Below are positions 25,687-34,117 of a DNA stretch of 64,000 nucleotides, piece after piece. Origin of the DNA: Sutcliffiella sp. FSL R7-0096 (lineage in GTDB: Bacteria > Bacillota > Bacilli > Bacillales > Bacillaceae_I); the NCBI RefSeq assembly GCF_038595065.1, contig NZ_CP152003.1, positions 3,390,001 to 3,454,000 of the forward strand, in the 5' to 3' direction. Positions within the stretch are counted from its first letter, which is position 1, and each line of letters opens with the position of its first letter. Position numbers and translations under genes: made by a program. Under the pieces are notes generated by a model, which saw only the letters and a list, made by a program, of their open reading frames with translations, was not told where the DNA came from and did no database searches.

Positions 25687-26100
25687 ATGAGACAGTCCAT
25701 TGATGATATATACCAAGAACATATGCAGGATATTTTCCGGTACCTCCTTTCTTTGTGCAGGGACCATCACCTTGCGGAAGATCTCGTGCAGGAGACATTT
25801 TTGCGTGCGTATTTATATGTGGAGAATTACAAGGGTGAGGACATCAAGCCCTGGCTGTTCCGGATTGCCCATAACGCGTTTATTGATCACTACCGGAAGC
25901 ACAAGCGTACCGTGTTGAAAGAGCAAGGTTTTTTCCAGAGACTTTTTGGAAAGGGGCATGGAACAGAACAGGAAGTGCTTCTGAAATCAAAGGTTGCAGA
26001 GGCCATGGGGGTTACAGATACGTATTTTAAAGTGCTGCTCTACCGCGCCCGCTTAAAAGTGAGACTCATGCAAGGAAAGGAGAACGAAAAAGATGAATGA
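25687..26100 (+). CDS. ECF sigma factor, SigM-like, with internally shortened region 4
   Basis: A 137-residue protein. Region 2 is complete and close to B. subtilis SigM: IDDIYQEHMQDIFRYLLSL, HLAEDLVQETFLRAYLYV and KPWLFRIAHNAFIDHYRKHK. Region 4 is abnormal: after EQEVLLKSKVAEAM the sequence jumps straight to GVTDTYFKVLLYRARLKV, the last helix. About 26 residues that should contain region 4.1 and the first part of the -35-binding helix-turn-helix are missing, compared with 163 residues in SigM. The frame is kept. Ribosome binding site GGGGGG before ATG 25687. Whether it still binds -35 elements is doubtful. It overlaps the anti-sigma gene by 8 bases. Confidence 0.8.
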   Translation: MRQSIDDIYQEHMQDIFRYLLSLCRDHHLAEDLVQETFLRAYLYVENYKGEDIKPWLFRIAHNAFIDHYRKHKRTVLKEQGFFQRLFGKGHGTEQEVLLKSKVAEAMGVTDTYFKVLLYRARLKVRLMQGKENEKDE

Positions 26101-27232
26101 TGATTTTAAAAGAAAACTGGATATGTTTGATAAAGGGGAGATGACTGAGGAAGAAAAAATAGAGTTTGAAAAAGAAATGGATACCCAGGAAAAACAGTGG
26201 ATGAAGCCCAGTATGGATAAAAATAAACAATGGAAAATATTACGAGCTAGTAAGTGGAAGGCGCGGATTGGCACGGCACTGACCGTAATACCTATTTTAC
26301 TGCTGGTTATGATGGTTTCCTCTTTCGTTACTAACATATACTATCACGGTTTTTCTACTGGTTTGTCAGAAGACTACACAAGGTCTCAAAAGTTAGCTGA
26401 CGTCATAAACTTCTCGCAATTAATCACAGACCCTTTTGCAGATAAGTACTCCATTGATACGGAGGTAGGGACATTCTTTAATATGGGGATTACTATGGAG
26501 TTAAGAAAGCAAGTCGGAAAAGAATTTTATACTGTTGGAGAAATGGATGTAGATTTTTTGTTTTCTAAAATGGGGGATGTGGAGAAGAAGTATTACGGTA
26601 AAGATGAAAATTCCCAAGTACAATTTTTGCATCCATCCTTCCTAAAAGAATATCCATCAGAGTCCACTTCAGAATGGGAAAGACTTGAGATGCTTCCTGA
26701 AGGCACAGTTGCTACGGCTTTCATTACCTTTGATGAGATTATGTCTACTGAAAAAGTGTTTGAGCACTTCCAAGGTAAAGACCTCGACTTGATTTGGTTT
26801 CCAGTGGATATTCCAAATGATAGAGATAACTATTATCCCATTTCCAACATTGGTTTTCCCAATTATCCCATCTTTCACAGTGAGGATTGGACACTTACTT
26901 CACGAGCAGAGGAACGTTCTCTTTTTGGATCAACTATTACGGAAGGTAGGTCTGCACCTGAATATAAAGAAGGGGATACTGAGATGTTGCACAAACAGTT
27001 TAAAAAGACACTTCAGTTTCTGAAAGATTATCAAAAGGAATTTAATCAAATTCAAGTGATGCATAATGAAATAAAGCTGAATCATGTTATCAGTTACCTA
27101 GAGAAAAATGAAATATCCCATCACGGAGTTGTCATTACCGGACCGACAAAAGAAGTGCTCTCCCTGAAAGAAGATGACTGGATTGGAGCTATTCATATTG
27201 ACGAAGTCGCCCTTTGGAATTGGAGTAACTAA
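26093..27232 (+). CDS. Anti-sigma factor, YhdL-like
   Basis: A 379-residue protein with a cytoplasmic N-terminus of about 60 residues (MNDDFKRKLDMFDKGEMTEE), one membrane segment at about 63-83 (GTALTVIPILLLVMMVSSFV) and a large outside domain with motifs like those of the sigma-factor-regulator C-terminal family (GTVATAFITFDEIMSTEKVF, ISHHGVVITGPTKE). This matches YhdL, which holds SigM at the membrane in B. subtilis. It is co-transcribed and overlapped with the sigma gene. The protein looks intact although its partner appears shortened. Confidence 0.85.
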   Translation: MNDDFKRKLDMFDKGEMTEEEKIEFEKEMDTQEKQWMKPSMDKNKQWKILRASKWKARIGTALTVIPILLLVMMVSSFVTNIYYHGFSTGLSEDYTRSQKLADVINFSQLITDPFADKYSIDTEVGTFFNMGITMELRKQVGKEFYTVGEMDVDFLFSKMGDVEKKYYGKDENSQVQFLHPSFLKEYPSESTSEWERLEMLPEGTVATAFITFDEIMSTEKVFEHFQGKDLDLIWFPVDIPNDRDNYYPISNIGFPNYPIFHSEDWTLTSRAEERSLFGSTITEGRSAPEYKEGDTEMLHKQFKKTLQFLKDYQKEFNQIQVMHNEIKLNHVISYLEKNEISHHGVVITGPTKEVLSLKEDDWIGAIHIDEVALWNWSN

Positions 27233-27267
27233 TTGTAAAGGAAAAAACTGAATTTATGGTTATTCTA

Positions 27268-27383
27268 GCTGGTGATTGAAGCGAAAGGTGAAGCACCCGG
27301 GGGGGAAGAAACAGTAGACTTGAGACACCTAAGGCTTGCCGACCGCCCTGCAGAATGCGAAGTCTGACGCTGAGATCACCAGC
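27268..27383 (-). repeat. R2 GC-rich palindromic element, copy d (inverted)
   Basis: 116 bases bounded by GCTGGTGAT and ATCACCAGC. Read on the minus strand it follows the R2 pattern: CTTCGC, GGGCGG, GTCTCAAG, CTTCACCTTTCGCTTCAATCAC. It is the only copy in this orientation and lies between two converging genes. Confidence 0.75.
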
Positions 27384-27403
27384 GCCGTTATTTATATCCC
27401 TTC

Positions 27404-27436
27404 AAAAAAACTCTCGTCATCAATGACGAGAGTTTC
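27404..27436 (-). terminator. Terminator of the GGDEF gene
   Basis: Perfect stem ACTCTCGTCA/TGACGAGAGT with a four-base loop, followed by seven Ts on the minus strand. Confidence 0.88.
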
Positions 27437-27442
27437 CTTTTG

Positions 27443-29224
27443 TTATGATGTCTTCCGATACTCGGCTACCTTATTCCTTCCAGCCTGCTTCGCCCCGACA
27501 TACATCGCACGGTCCGCATGGCGTATGAGGTCAAGTGTGTCTTCCGCATCATCCGGAGCGGTCGCAAATCCGATACTTGCTGTTACTTTTACAAGCTGGG
27601 AACCTTGCGCATCGCGTATGTGTTGCTTGAGTGGGAATGATCTAGTGGCTAGATGCACCCGTATGCGCTCAGCCAGTTCAAGACATTGTCCCCGCTCCAC
27701 ATTAGGAAGAAGGATGACGAACTCTTCCCCACCATATCTTGCAACCGTCCCCTTATTACCAACAATTGCTGTCAATCGATCGGCTACCTGCATTAGGATC
27801 TCATTTCCACTCTGGTGGCCATATATATCATTGATTCTTTTGAAATGATCAAGATCCAGCATGATGAGAGAAAGAGACTTGGATTGTCCATTGTTAAGCT
27901 TTTCATACTCATTATCAAGGACACTTTCAAAAAAGCGATAATTATATAGTTTTGTAAGGGCACAGCGTTCGCTTTTTCTTTTTGTTTCTTGATAGTGGCG
28001 TGCTTTTTCCATCGCCACCCCAAAATAGGAGCAAAGTATATCGACAATCATCAATTGGGATTTATCGTATGTGCGCTTGGATGAGCTTGCAAGCAATACG
28101 AGCCCCTCAATTTTATGATTACGGATGACTGGGACGCACATCACACTTTGCATGGAAGCGGGAAGATGTGTCTTGGAAATATGCTTCCATTCTTTCTTCG
28201 TCAAATAACAGACGCTTTTTCCACGTTTTAACACATAGGCCAATAGTTCTTCTTCGTCTGTGAGAAGGATGGTATTGGGCTCCACGCTGTTTTCCTTGTC
28301 CATCACACGGAGCACTTTCATGATCTTATCCCCGTTCACGTCAATAATTGCTGCATAATCTACCTTGAAGAGAGTGGAGATTTTCTCTAGGAACACATCC
28401 AATACCCCTATTGTATCAAGTCTTTCCGTTAATTGATGGCCGACATCTGCAGCTTGTTGGAGATGAACATTGACCTTTTGACTGGAATGATAGAGTTGCA
28501 GAATCAAGGTTAAGATGACGAAGGGCAAACCGACATATAACAAGGCAACTGCTCCCACTTGCTCATAGAGCGTGTAGAGGATTAACCCCACCGGTAAGAC
28601 CATGATGCTTGTAACGGCATCCCACTTCGTATCAGGAGTGATGAATTTACTTCTTCGCTCATATATAGATAATTGAATAAAATATAAATATACTGTATTA
28701 AGGGTGAAATAGACTAATTCATGTGCAAGTATCGGAGTAAGGACGCCGATATTCCATAACCTTGTATCTCCAGGCGTTCCACCTAAAGCATAAAAAACAA
28801 AACCAGCTACCAATGATATGCTAGAAAACATCAGCATATTAATGGGAATGCGCACCAAGTTCTGCCTGTTCATCCGCATATACACCATTAAGGCAAGGAC
28901 CGAGATGAGTGTCACAATCATCTCGATAAATAGACCAAAGGACAGGAGGGCTGCCAGCGAAACTCCTTGCGCCAAAAATAGCGGTACCTCTCCTACCACT
29001 ATCGGAATCAGGGCAAGTATAATAGCCAAAGCTATAAACCCGACAAGGTGCCAAATTGGCAAATCTTTTAACACTACAGGTGAAAGCTGATATCCTAACC
29101 ATAAAAAGATGGGGACCAACACGATAAAGCTTGTCCAAATCACCATTTCCTTTTGGCGATTCACTCCCTGAGCTACCAAACTAACCCCTCCCTTCTCTAT
29201 CCATTTTTCGACGTGCTTTCTCAA
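27443..29224 (-). CDS. Membrane GAF-GGDEF diguanylate cyclase
   Basis: A 593-residue protein predicted to make cyclic di-GMP. About the first 240 residues are a multi-pass membrane sensor part (around eight hydrophobic segments), then a GAF domain (about 265-400) and a GGDEF domain with LTKLYNYRFFESVLDNE, LDLDHFKRINDIYGHQ and the active-site motif ARYGGEEFVILLP. The inhibitory RxxD site before GGEEF is absent, suggesting no product inhibition. Start uncertain: the longest form uses TTG at 29224, but the strong GGGAGGGG favours TTG at 29179. A cyclic di-GMP link to PilB (MshEN) is an inference. Confidence 0.9.
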   Translation of the reverse strand: MRKHVEKWIEKGGVSLVAQGVNRQKEMVIWTSFIVLVPIFLWLGYQLSPVVLKDLPIWHLVGFIALAIILALIPIVVGEVPLFLAQGVSLAALLSFGLFIEMIVTLISVLALMVYMRMNRQNLVRIPINMLMFSSISLVAGFVFYALGGTPGDTRLWNIGVLTPILAHELVYFTLNTVYLYFIQLSIYERRSKFITPDTKWDAVTSIMVLPVGLILYTLYEQVGAVALLYVGLPFVILTLILQLYHSSQKVNVHLQQAADVGHQLTERLDTIGVLDVFLEKISTLFKVDYAAIIDVNGDKIMKVLRVMDKENSVEPNTILLTDEEELLAYVLKRGKSVCYLTKKEWKHISKTHLPASMQSVMCVPVIRNHKIEGLVLLASSSKRTYDKSQLMIVDILCSYFGVAMEKARHYQETKRKSERCALTKLYNYRFFESVLDNEYEKLNNGQSKSLSLIMLDLDHFKRINDIYGHQSGNEILMQVADRLTAIVGNKGTVARYGGEEFVILLPNVERGQCLELAERIRVHLATRSFPLKQHIRDAQGSQLVKVTASIGFATAPDDAEDTLDLIRHADRAMYVGAKQAGRNKVAEYRKTS

Positions 29225-29283
29225 TAATTAAATATTATCAAATTTTCTAACATTTGTCACAACAAAAATAGGATAAATATCCC

Positions 29284-30579
29284 TTATCTCTCTTCATCTT
29301 TTCGTGTGAGATAAGACCTAGTTTCTGAAATGAAGTAAAGGGAACCTGTAACAAGCAATACGGATTCCTCATTAAGCCTTGATACAGCAGCATCGAGAGC
29401 GATTTCCCACACTCTCTCTAATTGTTTTTTTGGATGATGGCTTATATGATAAATATCTTCTGCCCGGGCAGCTCGAGGAAAATGAAAGGAAGTAAAAATA
29501 ATTTCAGATGCCACCTTTTCCAACTTTTTCACCATGGATTCAATCGGTTTATCTTTAAGCGCACTGAAAAGAACGATTACTGTCCTATTTGAATAGCATC
29601 TCTCGACAGAACGCACCAATGCATCCACCGCCTCGTCATTATGTGCCCCATCCATGATGATGAGTGGGTTATGGCTAACCACTTCAAATCTTCCTGGGTG
29701 GGTCGCTTTCAATATCCCCCGCTTTAATATTTTTTCCTCATATCGAGCTAATCCCTTTTCCGTCAACGTGAGGTATGCCTTTATTGCAAGTGAAGCGTTA
29801 GCCACCTGATGTTCTCCCTGCATCGAAATCCTTATATCACTTATCAACTTATCCTTAGCATGGTACTTAAAGGTCTCTCCTTCCTGCTCCATATCTACTA
29901 GTGAATAAGAAAAATCCTCTTCCATAAAACTGATGGGACTTCCGTTTGTCTTTGCTTCTGCCCTGATGACTTCTTTCGCCTCTGCCTTTTGTTCCCCACT
30001 AATAACAGGAACCCCTTTTTTGATGATGCCCGCTTTATGAGCGGCTATTTCTTTAATGGTTGTCCCCAAGAAGCCGATATGGTCATAACCTACGTTAGTT
30101 ATAATGGACAGGACCGGCTTCATCACATTAGTGGAATCCTCCCTACCACCGAGGCCAACCTCGATCAAGGCAAAATCCACCTTCTTCATGCAAGCAAAAT
30201 AATAAAATGCCGTGGCAGTCTGCAACTCAAACTCGGTCAATCCAACTTCATCAAGACCCTTTTCATTAAATAATTTCATTACTTCCATTAGTTCTGAATC
30301 TGTTATGTACTCACCATTCACAGAAATCTGGTCATTTATATACTCATAGGAAGGGGAATGAAACGTCCCGACATTATGGCCTGCCTCAAGTAGCATGCTC
30401 TCTAGAAAGCGCAACGTGGATCCCTTGCCATTCGTCCCTCCAATGTGAACTATTTTTATTTGATCCTGAGGATTGCCTACCTTCTCCAAAAAGCGGAGCA
30501 TTCGCTCCAATCCCAGGTTTATCTCGCTTTTCATCGTGAAACTAATTTCCTTTTGAAGCTCCTTCAATGATGTAAACAT
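29284..30579 (-). CDS. folC: Folylpolyglutamate synthase / dihydrofolate synthase
   Basis: FolC adds glutamate to dihydropteroate and then gamma-linked glutamates to folate. The 431-residue Mur-ligase-fold protein has the P-loop GGTNGKGSTLRFLE, IEVGLGGREDSTNV, the GYDHIGFLGTTIKEIAAHKAG stretch, THPGRFEVV, and the C-terminal DGAHN motif. ATG 30579 is chosen because AAGGAG lies seven bases before it. It follows the comC/pil locus as folC does in B. subtilis, but the usual valS is 4 kb away because a repeat and a three-gene operon intervene. Confidence 0.95.
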   Translation of the reverse strand: MFTSLKELQKEISFTMKSEINLGLERMLRFLEKVGNPQDQIKIVHIGGTNGKGSTLRFLESMLLEAGHNVGTFHSPSYEYINDQISVNGEYITDSELMEVMKLFNEKGLDEVGLTEFELQTATAFYYFACMKKVDFALIEVGLGGREDSTNVMKPVLSIITNVGYDHIGFLGTTIKEIAAHKAGIIKKGVPVISGEQKAEAKEVIRAEAKTNGSPISFMEEDFSYSLVDMEQEGETFKYHAKDKLISDIRISMQGEHQVANASLAIKAYLTLTEKGLARYEEKILKRGILKATHPGRFEVVSHNPLIIMDGAHNDEAVDALVRSVERCYSNRTVIVLFSALKDKPIESMVKKLEKVASEIIFTSFHFPRAARAEDIYHISHHPKKQLERVWEIALDAAVSRLNEESVLLVTGSLYFISETRSYLTRKDEER

Positions 30580-30639
30580 ATTGCAACTCCTTTTCAACCG
30601 ACAATTCCTTAGGTAAAATAATGGATGTTACTCATTAAT

Positions 30640-30825
30640 AGGCTCTTTTCGTAAACTTTGTTGCTTTTACGAATTTTTAAACCGTCTGTTATCTTCCCTA
30701 CTGTCGTGCTCTTTTCCCTGCTGTACTGAAGAAACTACTTGCACCTTATAGAGTCTGATAACAGTAAAAAGTCCGATTGCCTACTTTTTACAAGTAAATA
30801 GCAACAATCTTTGAGAAAAGAGCCT
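30640..30825 (+). repeat. R1 element copy 3 (MITE-like, 6-bp target duplication)
   Basis: 186 bases bounded by AGGCTCTTTTC and GAAAAGAGCCT, flanked directly by ATTAAT on both sides. The ends match over about 29 bases with a few mismatches (AGGCTCTTTTCGTAAACTTT versus AGGCTCTTTTCTCAAAGATT). It sits between divergent folC and the ATP-grasp operon, so promoters of either gene may lie within it. Confidence 0.92.
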
Positions 30826-30873
30826 ATTAATATTGTTATAGCAAACTTTATCATAGAAAACGAGGCCTTTACC

Positions 30874-31773
30874 ATGTCAAAATACCTTTGCTGGATTATT
30901 TATAACGGAAACCTTCCTGAAGAGAAATTTATCGAGATGGCTACTTGGATCAATAATGTGGCAATAGAGCATTCCATCGCCAGCAAACTCGTGAAAAACA
31001 ACCGATTGATACCCGCCATTATCGACGGAAAGCCGGACCTAGTGCGTTCTGAGAGGGAACCCCTTCCGGATTTTATCATTTTTTTTGATAAGGATGTCGT
31101 TCTGGCAAAACATCTTGAAATGATGGGCATACCTGTTTACAACAGCGCTGCTAGCATCGAGATTTGTGATAATAAATCACTTACATATCAAGCACTTGCC
31201 GGAAAAAACATTCCAATGCCTAAAACACTATTGGCTCCCTTCGTTTTTTATGCCCACGATGACTATCAACCATTTTATCGTGCAAGTGAAGCCCTGGGCT
31301 TTCCACTGGTTGTGAAGGAAGCCTATGGTTCTTTCGGCATACAAGTATACCTGATTCATACTATGGAAGAACTTCTCGAGAAAGTGAAGGAAATAGGTAA
31401 CCGCCCGTTTCTGCTTCAGGAATACATCGCATCAAGCAAAGGAAAGGATATTCGCTTGAATGTCGTGGGTGATCAAGTTGTTGCATCCGTTATGCGAATA
31501 TCAGAGACAGATTTCCGGGCCAATGTCGGCAATGGTGGTAGGATGATCAAGTATGAACCTACCGCATATGAAAAAGAAATAGCGCTCAAAAGCACGCAGC
31601 TTGTGGGTGCGGACTTTGCTGGAGTGGATCTGTTGATTGGAGAAGACGGCTCGCCGCTTGTTTGTGAAATTAACTCCAACGCCCACTTCAAAGCCGTCCA
31701 CAACTATACCGGGATCAATGTCGCAACCTATATTGTTCCCCATATTATAAAAAAATGGAAAGAGACGAAATGA
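30874..31773 (+). CDS. RimK-like ATP-grasp ligase 1
   Basis: A 299-residue ATP-grasp protein. Members join a carboxylate to an amine through an acyl-phosphate and ADP. Visible family parts: AASIEICDNKSLTYQALAG, FPLVVKEAYGSFGIQVYLI (ATP-binding lysine and loop), RPFLLQEYIASSKGKDIRLN, DFRANVGNGG, and the metal-binding end VCEINSNAHFK. This is closest to the RimK group that attaches amino acids, often glutamate. ATG 30874 with GAGG is chosen; an earlier in-frame TTG lies inside the R1 element. Its stop overlaps the next start (ATGATGA). Substrate unknown. Confidence 0.85.
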   Translation: MSKYLCWIIYNGNLPEEKFIEMATWINNVAIEHSIASKLVKNNRLIPAIIDGKPDLVRSEREPLPDFIIFFDKDVVLAKHLEMMGIPVYNSAASIEICDNKSLTYQALAGKNIPMPKTLLAPFVFYAHDDYQPFYRASEALGFPLVVKEAYGSFGIQVYLIHTMEELLEKVKEIGNRPFLLQEYIASSKGKDIRLNVVGDQVVASVMRISETDFRANVGNGGRMIKYEPTAYEKEIALKSTQLVGADFAGVDLLIGEDGSPLVCEINSNAHFKAVHNYTGINVATYIVPHIIKKWKETK

Positions 31774-32660
31774 TGAGAAGAAAAGGCTGGCTTATATACG
31801 AAGAAGAACACTCCAAAAAGAATGCATCCTTTATCCAATGGTTTATGGAAGAATCCGAAGCATTAAATATAGAGTTGACGTTCCTGCTACAGTCCCAAAT
31901 ATCCTTTGGTGTGCGAGATGGCAAGCTGGAAATAAGGCTTGATGGACTAACCGCTGCCTCTCCCGACTTTGTCATCATGCGAAATGTTACCCCTTTGTTC
32001 AGTAAGCATTTGGAACGCATGACCATTCCATGCTTCAATTCCTACCAGGTGGCTTCCATTTGTAATGACAAGGCAAAAACCCATCAATATTTAGCAGGTA
32101 AAGGAATCCCGATGCTAGATACTTATTTTGTCACAGCGCATGAACTTACGCATGAAAACCTTCCCGTCCCTTACCCATTTGTGGTGAAGTCGGCAGCAGG
32201 CAGAGGTGGAGTCGAGGTGTACTTAATAGAAAATGAGGAGCAGTTGGCAACTATCCGGCAGGAGCTTGCCTCCCTCCCAGTCGTGATCCAACCACTTGCC
32301 GCTACACCAGGAAAGGACCTGCGTGTTTATGTTCTCGGCAAACAAATTGTTGCAGCTGTCCTTCGTACCAATGAAAATAGCTTCAAAGCGAATTTCTCTC
32401 TTGGTGGCAAAGCTGAGGTTTATACGTTGAATGAAGTAGAGCAACAATTGGTAGAAAAAATCATAGCACAATTTGATTTCGCTCTCGTTGGTGTGGACTT
32501 CTTATTTGATAGTGATGGACAGCTCCTCTTCAATGAAATCGAGGATGTCGTCGGCTGTCGGATGCTGTGTCAGACAACCGATATCAATATCGTAAAGCTT
32601 TACTTGGAATTTGTTTTGGGGAAGCTTGAGGAAAGCGAGGCAAACGATGAAGTTTTATAA
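31770..32660 (+). CDS. RimK-like ATP-grasp ligase 2
   Basis: A 296-residue ATP-grasp protein, a diverged paralogue of the gene before it. It has QVASICNDKAKTHQYLAGKG, PFVVKSAAGRGGVEVYLIEN, VIQPLAATPGKDLRVYVLG, SFKANFSLGG, and a different metal-binding end, FNEIEDVVGCRML, where the last Asn of the usual EIN motif is replaced by Glu. The two enzymes therefore probably add different groups or use different acceptors. Start ATG 31770 overlaps the stop of the first gene by 4 bases; its own end overlaps the Mur ligase gene by 14 bases. Substrate unknown. Confidence 0.83.
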   Translation: MMRRKGWLIYEEEHSKKNASFIQWFMEESEALNIELTFLLQSQISFGVRDGKLEIRLDGLTAASPDFVIMRNVTPLFSKHLERMTIPCFNSYQVASICNDKAKTHQYLAGKGIPMLDTYFVTAHELTHENLPVPYPFVVKSAAGRGGVEVYLIENEEQLATIRQELASLPVVIQPLAATPGKDLRVYVLGKQIVAAVLRTNENSFKANFSLGGKAEVYTLNEVEQQLVEKIIAQFDFALVGVDFLFDSDGQLLFNEIEDVVGCRMLCQTTDINIVKLYLEFVLGKLEESEANDEVL

Positions 32661-33981
32661 CATGCGCGAAGCCCTTTCCTACGTATATGCTTCCTTTCTA
32701 AAAGCAAAGCCCCATCAAAAGGAACTAGATGATGCAATCGTCCGCTCCCCACACTTAACGAAGGAGCTGTTGACCAGTTTAAATCTAATCTTCCCAAAAG
32801 AGAAGGTCATCCTTGTGACAGGGAGTAAAGGTAAGGGTTCCACATCCAGAATGATTGCCGCCATCCTGCGTCAAAAGGGGTACAATGTCGGCCTCTATAC
32901 CTCTCCTCACCTTGTAGAATATAACGAACGGATCCGGGTGAACGGGAAAGCCATTTCAGATGAAGCCTTTCTTCAGCATCTTAACAATCAGGTTCCGGCT
33001 ATAGATAAGATACTGGCTTCGATTGCTACCCCTCAACAATACCTTGGTCCAACAGGTATTCTGCTATCTATTGCACTTGCCCATTTCAAGGAGCAAGAGA
33101 CAGATATCAATGTCATTGAAATCGGCCGTGGCGGTACTTATGACGATACAAATGTTTTGGAAAACAAATGGGCTGTCATTTCGAAAGTGATGGAAGAACA
33201 TGTAGGTTACCTGGGAAATTCGCTTGAGGAGATTGTCGGCCATAAAGCCGGGATTGTAAAGGAATGCACGGACCATGTGATGGTTGGAAGTCAAAGTGAA
33301 CCTGTTAAGCAAATGTTGGGGAGAAAGTTGGGAAGCAATGTTTCTGTTTTTGGAGTAGATTATTCTCCTTCCATCAAGCATGCAAGTTTGAAAGGAAGCT
33401 TATTTTCCTTACATACTAAGTTGAGCACATATGAAGATATTTTCCTTCCGTTGCTAGGCTCGTTTCAAGTGGAAAATGCCGCACTCGCTATTCAGACATG
33501 TGAAAAGGTAATTGGTAATCAGCTCACAGATGAGTTATTGAATGATTGTTTCCGAGAGTTGAGATGGCCGGGCAGATTGGAAGTGGTGGAAGAACATCCG
33601 ACCGTCGTGCTGGACGGATCCATCAATCGTGTTTCAGCTGCTTATCTAAAAGAAGTACTCCCACTAGTGGACTCGACGAAAGTTGCCACCATCATAGCGG
33701 TCCCGGAAAATAAGGATTATGAAGGTGTCATAGAGGTTTGCAGTGAGTTCTCGGATGTTTTGGTGGTAACCACGCCTGATAACTCCCACAAGACATTTCC
33801 ATCCGATGCACTTGCCGTTGCCCGTCGATATCATGCAGGGGCGATGGAGGTTGGCTTGCTTTCAGAAGCTGTTCCGCTGGTGCGAAGCTTAGAACCTACT
33901 CTCATTTTTATAGTTGGCACTCAGTCGATGATTGGAAGTGCCAAGGAGATTTGGAGGGATTCCTTAATGGATATTGGATAG
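32647..33981 (+). CDS. FolC-like Mur ligase family protein
   Basis: A 444-residue paralogue of FolC. It has the P-loop LVTGSKGKGSTSRMIAAILR, YTSPHLVEYNERIRVNG, VIEIGRGGTYDDTNVL, a VGYLGNSLEEIVGHKAGI region, and RWPGRLEVV. The FolC motif DGAHN is changed to DGSIN, losing the histidine, and the first 60 residues are unlike FolC. It is probably an acyl-phosphate-forming amide ligase with a substrate other than folate. Start ATG 32647 with GCGAGG is chosen; a longer in-frame start lies inside the previous gene. Third gene of the ATP-grasp operon, overlapping its neighbour by 14 bases. Confidence 0.85.
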   Translation: MKFYNMREALSYVYASFLKAKPHQKELDDAIVRSPHLTKELLTSLNLIFPKEKVILVTGSKGKGSTSRMIAAILRQKGYNVGLYTSPHLVEYNERIRVNGKAISDEAFLQHLNNQVPAIDKILASIATPQQYLGPTGILLSIALAHFKEQETDINVIEIGRGGTYDDTNVLENKWAVISKVMEEHVGYLGNSLEEIVGHKAGIVKECTDHVMVGSQSEPVKQMLGRKLGSNVSVFGVDYSPSIKHASLKGSLFSLHTKLSTYEDIFLPLLGSFQVENAALAIQTCEKVIGNQLTDELLNDCFRELRWPGRLEVVEEHPTVVLDGSINRVSAAYLKEVLPLVDSTKVATIIAVPENKDYEGVIEVCSEFSDVLVVTTPDNSHKTFPSDALAVARRYHAGAMEVGLLSEAVPLVRSLEPTLIFIVGTQSMIGSAKEIWRDSLMDIG

Positions 33982-34117
33982 ATTTACGTTTACGCTACGG
34001 CATCCTTTTGGTCTTTTGGACCAGGTGAGGGCCGGAGCGTTTTTTGTTGGTTTGGGGGATTGGGGGTTTGAGGATTGGGGTATTAGCGTGCTACTTCTTC
34101 CACTTCAGGAAGAGGTT

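Noticed and set aside
30811-30873. N-terminal extension of ATP-grasp 1 into the R1 element
   Set aside because: The added residues come from the repeat end, and the family-like start MSKYLCWIIYNG has GAGG upstream.
32647-33981. Cyanophycin synthetase
   Set aside because: ATP-grasp and Mur domains are separate here, and the Mur ligase P-loop is of FolC type. The similarity is only of enzyme folds.
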